A DNA stretch of 5,036 nucleotides, taken from positions 1 to 5,036 of the forward strand of contig JBGQDM010000163.1 in the NCBI GenBank assembly GCA_041495845.1. The letters are read 5' to 3'. Below are positions 1 to 4,665 of the stretch, in pieces. The stretch's first letter is position 1. Every line of letters starts with the position of its first letter. A program made the position numbers and the translations under genes. This DNA is from JBGQDM01 sp041495845. Its GTDB lineage: Bacteria > Acidobacteriota > Terriglobia > Terriglobales > Acidobacteriaceae. The notes beneath the pieces are model-generated. The model was not told where the DNA came from. It saw only the letters and a program-made list of their open reading frames with translations, and ran no database searches.

Positions 1-532
1 CCAGAATTTCCGCCACATCTTCCAGCGTTTCGATCAGCCGGCGCGGCGCTTCGTAAAAGATTTGCGTGGACGCCGCGCCACGCAGTACTTCGAGCGCCTG
101 CCGTCGAGCAGAACTGCGCGCCGGCAAAAAGCCATGAAACTCAAAGTGGTCGGTGGGAAGTCCGCTGGCGACGAGCGCGCAGACAAACGCCGCCGCCCCC
201 GGCACCGGCACCACCGGAATCCCCCGCTCCACCGCCAGCGCCACCAGCCGATAGGCAGGGTCAGAAATCCCCGGCGTGCCTGCATCGGTTACCAGCGCAA
301 TGTTCGTGCCCTGCGCCAGCTGCTCCGCCAGCTCGGCGGCGCGCTCGCGTTCGTTGTGCTCGTGATAGCTGATGGTGCGGGCGGCGATGCCGTGATGCTC
401 CAACAATTGCCGCGTGTGCCGCGTGTCTTCGCAGGCGATGAGCGCCACTTCCTTCAACACGCGCAGCGCCCGCAGCGTGATGTCCTCAAGATTGCCGATG
501 GGCATCGCCACGAGATAAAGCGTGCCAGACAT
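1..532 (-). CDS. rsmI: 16S rRNA (cytidine-1402-2'-O)-methyltransferase RsmI, 5' part (C-terminus off the left edge)
   Basis: RsmI uses S-adenosylmethionine to 2'-O-methylate C1402 in the decoding centre of 16S rRNA. It belongs to the tetrapyrrole-methylase fold family. The 177 visible codons read without interruption and carry the family signature in order: LYLVAMPIGNLEDITLRAL at about residues 5-23, CEDTRHTRQLL at 34-44, the SAM-site stretch LVTDAGTPGISDP at 80-92, PVPGAAAFVCALVASGLP at 109-126, and FHGFLPARSSAR at about 132-143, followed by FYEAPRRL. Family members are usually about 230-290 aa, so roughly a third is missing beyond position 1. The ATG at 530-532 is chosen because it lies only a few residues before the conserved LYLVA start. 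No good Shine-Dalgarno precedes it. Small departures from the usual consensus are SDPA where SDPG is common and PGAAA where PGPSA is common; neither suggests loss of function. Transcription diverges from the HD gene. Family identity is near certain. Confidence 0.96.
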   Translation of the reverse strand, partial: MSGTLYLVAMPIGNLEDITLRALRVLKEVALIACEDTRHTRQLLEHHGIAARTISYHEHNERERAAELAEQLAQGTNIALVTDAGTPGISDPAYRLVALAVERGIPVVPVPGAAAFVCALVASGLPTDHFEFHGFLPARSSARRQALEVLRGAASTQIFYEAPRRLIETLEDVAEIL

Positions 533-621
533 GGCCGGGAGTGTAACACCGGTGGAACTGGCCCCAAGCAGGGCGACTCTGGCGGAGGGGGTGCTCCTCT
601 GAAGAGCTGCGTGTCTCCTGT

Positions 622-643
622 TCCCCGGCGGTTTGACCGGGGA
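622..643. other. Small hairpin upstream of the HD gene
   Basis: The 7-base arms TCCCCGG (622-628) and CCGGGGA (637-643) pair perfectly around an 8-base loop. T-rich DNA follows on the plus strand at 644-663, but it is neither adjacent nor a clean T run, so I do not call a terminator. The motif TTGACC at 633-638 lies inside the loop and right arm and resembles a -35 box, but no good -10 follows at 16-18 bases. The function is unknown. Confidence 0.3.
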
Positions 644-672
644 TATTGTATTCGCTTTTTATTCGCCGCTTG

Positions 673-681
673 TGTTATAAG
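673..681 (+). promoter_or_regulatory. Extended -10 promoter-like motif for the HD/YwgA pair
   Basis: TGTTATAAG matches the extended -10 form TGnTATAAT at all but the last base, and it points toward the HD gene. The expected start of transcription is near 688, which gives a leader of about 125 nt. No TTGACA-like -35 element sits at normal spacing (653-658 reads CGCTTT), which is acceptable for extended -10 promoters. The sigma factor and actual use cannot be judged from sequence alone. Confidence 0.4.
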
Positions 682-802
682 ATTCTTGGGTTCTGCTCTG
701 GCACTCGGAACCGTTTGGTTTTCGGAACAATCGATAAAGACATTTGCACTGGAGGCGCTGCAACGTGCAAACTTCCCAGCTGGAGTCTCATTCACGAGGA
801 CC

Positions 803-810
803 AGAAGGTG
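803..810 (+). promoter_or_regulatory. Ribosome binding site fixing the HD gene start
   Basis: AGAAGGTG at 803-810 has its AAGG core five bases before the ATG at 814. It is the only Shine-Dalgarno-like site that fits an in-frame start near the conserved N-terminus. It supports 814 rather than the far upstream possible start at 646. Confidence 0.6.
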
Positions 811-813
811 AGA

Positions 814-2163
814 ATGGCTGCGAGAGGGTGGCCAAAGTTCCTGCACGATTCAGTTCATCGGCTCATTGCATTCGAAGACTGCGATTGCGACAGGCTTCTG
901 CTGGACTTGATCAACGCGCGCGAATTCCAGCGTCTGCGTCGGGTCAAGCAACTTGGGTTCACTGAGACGGTGTTCCCTGGGGCAAACCACAGCAGGTTTG
1001 CGCACTGCGTGGGAGTGTTGGCCATGGCGCGGCTGTTCGTCGAGCGCGTTGAATTGTTGCAGGGGCATAAGTTAGGCCCTAAGCCTAAAGTTGTGCTTCT
1101 TTCTGCCGCGCTTTTACACGACATTGGTCACGGCCCTTTTTCTCACGCCTTCGAGAAGGTGACGAAAGACAATCACGAAGCCCGGACGGTGGAGATCATC
1201 GAGGACAGCTCGACCGAAGTGCACAAGGTATTGGCCGCGCACGACGAAGGACTACCCAACGAGGTTGCGCGCTTCTTTGAGAAAGAACCGGGATCGGAAG
1301 GCAGTGACGTGCCAGCATATTTGGCGGACATCGTTTCGAGTCAGCTCGACGCTGATCGGTTTGATTACCTGCTGCGAGACAGCTATGCCGCAGGCGTGGG
1401 TTATGGCGATTTCGACTACCGGTGGCTGATTAGCCATCTTCATGTTGACGAGGGCAAGTCGCGCTTCTATTTGAGCAGCAAGGCCCTATTGGCAGCGGAA
1501 GCTTATTTTTTCGCTCGATATCACATGTATCGAACGGTTTACTTCCACAAGACGACCCGCGCTGCCGAAGTGATGCTTAAGCTGCTCTTCAAGCGGTACA
1601 GCGCCCTAGTGAAGGACAAACCTCTCGAAGAAAGCAAGGCGGTGGTGCGGGACGCTCCTGCGGAAATCGTGAAGGCGTTTAGCGGAAAGATGGCGTTGGA
1701 AGAATACTTGAGGTTGGACGACCACAGCGTCACCCAATTCCTGAAGGCTTGTGAGAGTTCCGAAGACAGTGTTCTTCGAAAACTGGGCTCAGGGTTGCTG
1801 AACCGAGTGTACTTTAAGGCGGTGGACGCGACAGGTGCTCCGCCGGGAAAGCTCCTTCAATTTATGGAGGAAGTTCAACAGGCGCTGAGCATGAAAGGCC
1901 TCGACGGAGATTATCACTTCTCCAGAGATATCCCAGCCGATACGCCTTATAAGGAGTACGATCCCGATGCTGAAGTGCCTAACACTCAAGTTTACGTCGA
2001 GGATTCCTCCTCGCGGCCGGTGGAGATTAGCAAGCTGTCCAAGCCTGTTGAGCAGCTCAAGCAGAAGTACTCGCTCCTGCGCTTCTACTTCCCAGCGGAA
2101 CTTCGAGATGATATCAATGAATTGGCAAGCAAGATTTTGAGGAGTGAAAGCAATGGCGTTTGA
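814..2163 (+). CDS. HD-domain phosphohydrolase, probable dNTP triphosphohydrolase (COG1078, YwfO/SAMHD1-like)
   Basis: The predicted product is a soluble 449-aa metal-dependent phosphohydrolase. It belongs to the HD group that includes B. subtilis YwfO, E. faecalis EF1143 and, more distantly, SAMHD1, whose studied members cleave dNTPs to deoxynucleoside and triphosphate. The N-terminal block REFQRLRRVKQLG (about 37-49) and PGANHSRFAHCVGV (55-68) supply the first ligand, H64. LLHDIGHGPFSH (100-111) gives H102 and D103. QLDADRFDYLLRDS (177-190) gives the fourth ligand, probably D181. GVGYGDFD and FFARYHMYRTVYFHKTTRAAEVML (about 232-255) complete the conserved core. The C-terminal third is less conserved and helical. 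Length fits the family (roughly 430-460 aa). The ATG at 814 is supported by its ribosome binding site. The gene overlaps the next one by 11 bp, so the two are probably co-translated. Sampled GC of 45-52% is well below the neighbours, suggesting acquisition. The family call is firm; the substrate is inferred. Confidence 0.9.
   Translation: MAARGWPKFLHDSVHRLIAFEDCDCDRLLLDLINAREFQRLRRVKQLGFTETVFPGANHSRFAHCVGVLAMARLFVERVELLQGHKLGPKPKVVLLSAALLHDIGHGPFSHAFEKVTKDNHEARTVEIIEDSSTEVHKVLAAHDEGLPNEVARFFEKEPGSEGSDVPAYLADIVSSQLDADRFDYLLRDSYAAGVGYGDFDYRWLISHLHVDEGKSRFYLSSKALLAAEAYFFARYHMYRTVYFHKTTRAAEVMLKLLFKRYSALVKDKPLEESKAVVRDAPAEIVKAFSGKMALEEYLRLDDHSVTQFLKACESSEDSVLRKLGSGLLNRVYFKAVDATGAPPGKLLQFMEEVQQALSMKGLDGDYHFSRDIPADTPYKEYDPDAEVPNTQVYVEDSSSRPVEISKLSKPVEQLKQKYSLLRFYFPAELRDDINELASKILRSESNGV
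2139..2144 (+). promoter_or_regulatory. Internal ribosome binding site for the YwgA-like gene
   Basis: GAGGAG lies inside the last codons of the HD gene, eight bases before the ATG at 2153. It selects that ATG over the in-frame GTG at 2144, which would overlap the site itself. A strong internal site within an overlapping gene end supports translational coupling of the pair. Confidence 0.75.
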
Positions 2164-2653
2164 AAACGCTCAGTGGCTGGCTTGGGTGGTAGCAGCCCAT
2201 CCCAATCGCGAGGTTGTGGGCCGCACTCGGTTGCAGAAGACGGTATGGCTGCTCCAGCGTCTTGGCATGCCGACGGATTACACGTTCTCGTTGCACTTCT
2301 ATGGCCCTTACAGCGAAGAGTTGCGAGCAGACATTAGCCTCTGCGAGCAATTCGGGGTTCTCGAAGAGCAACCAAAAACTGCGCAGGACGGAACCGAATA
2401 CTACATTGTCAGCGCCCCGCCTGCGAACACAAAGCCACAGTTCGAACCCTTCGTTGAATACGTTCGGATGTTCGCGCAGCAAGACGCTGTGGTTCTTGAA
2501 TTGGCAGCTACCTACGACGCTTTCAGGGAGCAGGGCCTGCGTCATGCGGAGGCACTGAGGCGGCTCCGGGCAAAGAAGGGATCGAAGTGTGCAGAAGGAC
2601 GAGAAAAAACCGCGGTGGAGCTTGTTGAACACATAGGCCTCTCTGCTAGCTAA
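2153..2653 (+). CDS. YwgA-like protein, partner of the HD phosphohydrolase
   Basis: This 166-aa cytosolic protein resembles the uncharacterised B. subtilis YwgA family. Residues 23-52 carry the most telling pattern: GRTRLQKTVWLLQRLG (23-38), then FSLHFYGPYSEEL (45-57). A helix and an ISLCEQFGVLEE stretch (61-72) follow, then a YYIVS strand (83-87). This layout looks like a winged-helix-type fold. The C-terminal half (about 95-166) is predicted helical and basic around residues 129-150. No enzyme motif, signal peptide or membrane segment is visible. LQK plus FxGP resembles the DUF4065/Panacea domain of SocA-type antitoxins, but that link is my inference. The ATG at 2153 is set by GAGGAG at 2139-2144. 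The gene overlaps the HD gene by 11 bp, and to my recollection ywgA and ywfO are also neighbours in Bacillus, so a joint function is likely. Possible roles are regulator, partner or antitoxin of the HD enzyme; none is proven. Confidence 0.82.
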   Translation: MAFENAQWLAWVVAAHPNREVVGRTRLQKTVWLLQRLGMPTDYTFSLHFYGPYSEELRADISLCEQFGVLEEQPKTAQDGTEYYIVSAPPANTKPQFEPFVEYVRMFAQQDAVVLELAATYDAFREQGLRHAEALRRLRAKKGSKCAEGREKTAVELVEHIGLSAS

Positions 2654-2705
2654 GCCCCCGCAAGTCTTCGGCGAGCTGCGCAGGCCCCTCGTTCCCCCGC
2701 CCAGC

Positions 2706-2730
2706 AAAAGGGCCGGCTTGCGCCGGCCCT
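2706..2730 (-). terminator. Intrinsic terminator of the HU gene
   Basis: Arms at 2710-2717 and 2722-2729 (GGGCCGGC and GCCGGCCC) pair perfectly around a 4-base loop, with an extra A-T pair at 2709/2730. Read on the minus strand, the stem is followed by TTTT (2709-2706), which is the standard intrinsic terminator form. It lies about 47 bases past the HU stop codon. On the plus strand no T run follows, so it is at best a weak stop for the YwgA-like gene, for which I see no separate terminator. Confidence 0.85.
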
Positions 2731-2777
2731 GTCTCTCGGGGGAGGGACTCCACTTCACTTACATCGCCGTCAACGCA

Positions 2778-3071
2778 CTAGGCTTTCTTCGGTGCGATGG
2801 CGTCTTTCACAGCCTTGGCCAGGTAGAACTTCGCCGTGGTCTTGGCCGAGATCTTGATGGGCTCACCGGTCTGCGGGTTGCGTCCCATGCGGGCTTTGCG
2901 GTGCACTTTCTTCAGACGGCCCATTCCGGGTACCACGAACACGCCGGTCTTTTTTACTTCCTTCACAGCGGTATCCACCAGGTGCTCGAGGAAGCTCGCC
3001 GCGGTCTTGTTGTTGACGCCAACTTTTTCCGCCAGATGGCGAACCGTCTGGCTCTTTGTCATTCCAGGCAT
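2778..3071 (-). CDS. HU-family DNA-binding protein
   Basis: HU proteins are dimeric nucleoid proteins that bend and compact DNA. This 97-aa product has the expected order: an N-terminal helical dimer body MTKSQTVRHLAEKVGVNNKT (4-23), AASFLEHLVDTAVKEVKKTG (24-43), and a saddle strand FVVPGMGRLKKVHRKARM (45-62). The DNA-embracing arm signature is GRNPQTGEPIKI (63-74), and the C-terminal helix is KFYLAKAVKDAI (81-92). The usual length is about 90 aa. The widespread GFGTF turn is replaced by GMGRL, and three extra residues precede the usual MTK start; I associate this variant with Acidobacteriota. The ATG at 3071 is chosen because AGGAGG (3083-3078) lies six bases upstream; the next in-frame ATG at 3062 is badly spaced. 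The frame is open further upstream to 3443, but that stretch shows no similarity. The gene stands alone with its own terminator, which suits a highly expressed chromosomal protein. Confidence 0.95.
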   Translation of the reverse strand: MPGMTKSQTVRHLAEKVGVNNKTAASFLEHLVDTAVKEVKKTGVFVVPGMGRLKKVHRKARMGRNPQTGEPIKISAKTTAKFYLAKAVKDAIAPKKA

Positions 3072-3077
3072 GAAAAT

Positions 3078-3083
3078 CCTCCT
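3078..3083 (-). promoter_or_regulatory. Strong ribosome binding site of the HU gene
   Basis: AGGAGG on the minus strand, with a six-base spacer to the ATG at 3071, is a perfect Shine-Dalgarno core at ideal distance. It decides the start codon and suggests high expression. Confidence 0.85.
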
Positions 3084-3114
3084 AAAACCAGCTTGAAAAT
3101 GAGGTACGAGGCAA

Positions 3115-3120
3115 ATCTTA
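3115..3120 (-). promoter_or_regulatory. Possible -10 box of the HU gene
   Basis: TAAGAT on the minus strand is a fair match to TATAAT. It would place the transcript start near 3108, leaving a leader of about 37 nt. The sequence at -35 spacing is T-rich (around 3138-3144) but is not a good TTGACA match, so this is tentative. Confidence 0.28.
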
Positions 3121-3300
3121 GCGCAGACGCCTGTGGAAAAACAGTGCTTCGACCGCATTTTTTGCGGGTGCGGTGGGGGTGAGTACCAAAAAGGGCACGA
3201 ACGATGCGGGTTTGGCTGCCTCCACCAGCGCGCGGACGCATGGACAGCTACTCCCGCCGAGGTCTGCGAGCCGGCGCCAATCCCTGGCCCCGCCCCGAAA

Positions 3301-3309
3301 TGCCATAAT
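3301..3309 (+). promoter_or_regulatory. Extended -10-like motif for the cysteine-rich gene
   Basis: TGCCATAAT fits TGnTATAAT except at one base of the hexamer. Transcription would begin near 3316, with a leader of about 27 nt containing the Shine-Dalgarno site AAGGAG at 3327-3332. No -35 match is seen at the usual spacing (TCCCTG at 3281-3286). Confidence 0.4.
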
Positions 3310-3342
3310 GTTTTCAGGAAAAGTTGAAGGAGCGAGGCCCGC

Positions 3343-3996
3343 GTGAGTTGCACCCTGTGTGAAGTGCGGAAGGGAAAACGGTTTTGTCCCGCGGTGCACG
3401 GCAAGATCTGCCCGCAGTGTTGCGGCGAGCAGCGCGAGGTCACGCTCGATTGCCCGAGCGACTGCGTTTATCTGCAGCAGGCGCGCGAGCACGAAAAGCC
3501 GCGCCCCATGGGAGAAGTCGACCGCGCCAGCCTGTTCCCGGAAGTCGAGATTCGCAACGAATTTCTCTACCAGCGCGAACATCTCTTGATGGGTCTGACG
3601 TTTGCCTTAGCGCGTGCCGCCCGCACTGACCGTGCGCTCCTGGATCGCGACCTGATTGCGGCGCTCACTTCGCTGGCGCGCACCCAGGCCACCCTGGTCA
3701 ACTCCGGCTTGCACTACGAGGCGGCCACGGCCAGTCCCGTGCAACAGGCGGTCTCAGCTGAAGTGCAGAAGATGCTGACCGAGTTCCGCGAAGTTGAGCA
3801 GAAGCACCAGGGATATTCTTCGTTGAAAGAATCCGAAGTACTGGAAGCGTTGGTTTTTCTGGTGCGCATGGCCCACGGGCGCACTTCGGGCCGGCCCAAG
3901 TCGCGCGCCTTCGTGGATTTTGTGCTGGCCCAGTTTCCGGAAAAAACAGGCGTGGCCGCTCCGGAAGAGGCGACCAGCCGGCTGATTGTGCCCTAG
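3343..3996 (+). CDS. Unrecognised protein with an N-terminal eight-cysteine, zinc-ribbon-like region
   Basis: I do not recognise a named family, although I have the impression that similar N-termini occur in Acidobacteriota. The 217-aa product begins with a compact cysteine cluster in 41 residues: C3-x2-C6, C15, C23-x2-CC (26, 27), C37 and C41, with H19 nearby. This spacing suits binding of one or two metal ions, most likely zinc. From about residue 55 the protein is predicted helical, with FLYQREHLLMGLTFALARAA (74-93) and a long charged segment KMLTEFREVEQKHQGYSSLKESEVLEAL. It has no signal peptide or clear membrane span, so it is probably cytosolic. The GTG at 3343 is used because it lies just before the first cysteine and follows AAGGAG (3327-3332) and GAGG (3334-3337). 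The gene stands alone: it diverges from HU and converges on folK. Codon use is GC-rich, like the host. That it is a real gene is well supported; its function is unknown. Confidence 0.82.
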   Translation: MSCTLCEVRKGKRFCPAVHGKICPQCCGEQREVTLDCPSDCVYLQQAREHEKPRPMGEVDRASLFPEVEIRNEFLYQREHLLMGLTFALARAARTDRALLDRDLIAALTSLARTQATLVNSGLHYEAATASPVQQAVSAEVQKMLTEFREVEQKHQGYSSLKESEVLEALVFLVRMAHGRTSGRPKSRAFVDFVLAQFPEKTGVAAPEEATSRLIVP

Positions 3997-4014
3997 TGTG
4001 CGGCGCGGCAGCCT

Positions 4015-4036
4015 GCCCTTGAGCAACGCGAAGGGC
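4015..4036. other. Weak hairpin between convergent genes
   Basis: GCCCTT (4015-4020) and AAGGGC (4031-4036) form a 6-bp stem with a 10-base loop in the 58-base gap between the cysteine-rich gene and folK. No T run follows on either strand. It may help terminate one or both transcripts, but the support is slight. Confidence 0.2.
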
Positions 4037-4054
4037 CCTCGCCCGCGGGGACGA

Positions 4055-4534
4055 TCACACTTTCCGCACCGCCGCACCAGGTGGCAACTCGTCCAGCAAC
4101 TCCCGCGCTGTCTTCTTCAGTAGCGGATGCACGGCTCCGGGCGCGATTTCCGCCAGCGGTTCCAGCACAAAACGCCGCGCGTGCAGTGCCGGGTGCGGCA
4201 GCGTCAGCCCCGGCTCATCCAGCACCAGGCTCCCGTAAAGCAGCAGGTCGAGGTCAATCGTGCGCGGGCCTTTGCTCTGGTCGCGCCGCCGCCCCATTGC
4301 CCGTTCCATCGCCAGCAAGCCATCCAGCAACTCGGCTGCCGCCAACTCCGAACTCAGCACCACCACGCAATTCAGAAACCACGGCTGCGCGGTGAATTCC
4401 ACCGGCTCGGTTTCGTAAAACGACGACACGGCGCTTACCCGCCCGAGCTTTTCCAACCGGTGAATCGCCTCGCGCAACCACTCCTCCCGGTTTCCCAGGT
4501 TTGAACCGAGCGAGAGGTAAGCAGTTTCGGCCAC
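4055..4534 (-). CDS. folK: 2-amino-4-hydroxy-6-hydroxymethyldihydropteridine pyrophosphokinase (HPPK)
   Basis: FolK transfers pyrophosphate from ATP to 6-hydroxymethyl-7,8-dihydropterin, just before the dihydropteroate synthase step of folate synthesis. The 159-aa product matches the usual length of about 160 aa. Motifs run in order: YLSLGSNLGNRE (6-17), SSFYETEPV (37-45), QPWFLN (50-55), the arginine-rich loop GRRRDQSKGPRTIDLDLLLYG (81-101) with the Mg2+ ligands D94 and D96, LPHP (112-115), and RRFVLEPLAEIAP (120-132). All key residues appear present. I chose the GTG at 4534, four codons before YLSLGSN. The frame stays open to a GTG at 4606, but that extension would translate half of the palindromic repeat and shows no similarity. 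No Shine-Dalgarno precedes 4534, so a very short leader or another start remains possible. No other folate gene is visible nearby. Identification is firm; the start is moderately sure. Confidence 0.96.
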   Translation of the reverse strand: MAETAYLSLGSNLGNREEWLREAIHRLEKLGRVSAVSSFYETEPVEFTAQPWFLNCVVVLSSELAAAELLDGLLAMERAMGRRRDQSKGPRTIDLDLLLYGSLVLDEPGLTLPHPALHARRFVLEPLAEIAPGAVHPLLKKTARELLDELPPGAAVRKV

Positions 4535-4665
4535 GCTGAATCTAGTGTGCAGCTTTTTCCGGTGGATGCAAAGCGTGCTTGTGTGGCGCGGGCGCCCGCG
4601 CCACACACCCTGTCATTCTGGGGAGCGCCCTTGCAACTTCCTCCGCGAACAACGAAACTCAGAGC
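4535..4665. other. Divergent intergenic region between folK and the SDR gene
   Basis: This gap of 131 bases must hold the promoters of both genes, but I find no clear -10/-35 pair for either. Its main feature is the 28-bp palindrome at 4580-4607. Confidence 0.5.
4580..4607. repeat. Perfect 28-bp GC-rich palindrome
   Basis: The left half TGTGTGGCGCGGGC (4580-4593) is followed directly by its exact reverse complement (4594-4607), with no spacer; pairing stops at 4579/4608. Eleven of 14 positions per arm are G or C. Because it has no central spacer, it could be a dimeric-protein binding site, a cruciform or RNA hairpin, or one copy of a dispersed REP-like repeat. I recall related GGCGCGGGC...GCCCGCGCC repeats between genes in Acidobacteriota. 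No T tract follows on either side, so an intrinsic terminator is unlikely, and it sits upstream of both flanking genes. Confidence 0.8.

Larger units (their letters stand above)
533..813. other. Divergent intergenic region between rsmI and the HD gene
   Basis: These 281 bases separate two divergently transcribed genes. I see no convincing gene or RNA gene here. The HD frame stays open upstream of 814 as far as 646, but those 56 codons (Cys-rich, no family similarity) look like untranslated leader. Contents are a hairpin at 622-643, an extended -10-like motif at 673-681, and a direct repeat of TCGGAAC at 705-711 and 722-728 just downstream of the expected transcription start. That repeat could be an operator or could be chance. 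Base composition falls from GC-rich to AT-richer along the region, consistent with a junction to foreign DNA. Confidence 0.55.
3072..3342. other. Divergent intergenic region between the HU gene and the cysteine-rich gene
   Basis: About 270 bases carry no supported gene. They hold the HU ribosome binding site and a possible HU -10 box on the left, and an extended -10-like motif for the next gene on the right. In between is a 5-bp hairpin with a five-T loop (CCGCA at 3153-3157, TGCGG at 3163-3167). The open frames crossing this region show no family similarity and are shadows. Confidence 0.5.

Noticed and set aside
62..811. A 249-codon open frame on the plus strand
   Set aside because: It lies opposite rsmI, is dominated by Arg/His/Pro residues typical of antisense GC-rich DNA, and shows no domain. 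The rsmI frame on the other strand carries clear family motifs.
646..813. Upstream in-frame extension of the HD gene by 56 codons
   Set aside because: The extension has no similarity to the family, overlaps the promoter-like motif, and has no fitting ribosome binding site. The ATG at 814 has one.
2144..2152. GTG at 2144 as the start of the YwgA-like gene
   Set aside because: It overlaps the GAGGAG site that is ideally spaced for the ATG at 2153.
2114..2758. A 214-codon open frame on the minus strand
   Set aside because: It is antisense to the YwgA-like gene, runs through the HU terminator, and has no recognisable domain.
3072..3443. N-terminal extension of the HU frame
   Set aside because: HU proteins are about 90 aa and the perfect AGGAGG site fixes the ATG at 3071. 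The extension overlaps the divergent cysteine-rich gene.
3118..3582. A 154-codon minus-strand open frame
   Set aside because: It is antisense to the N-terminal half of the cysteine-rich gene, whose cysteine pattern and ribosome binding site are convincing.
3993..4550. CTAGTGTGC occurring at 3993-4001 and 4542-4550 on either side of folK
   Set aside because: Nine bases shared by two sites in 5 kb is close to chance, the flanks do not match further, and one copy covers a stop codon. It is not treated as an insertion duplication.
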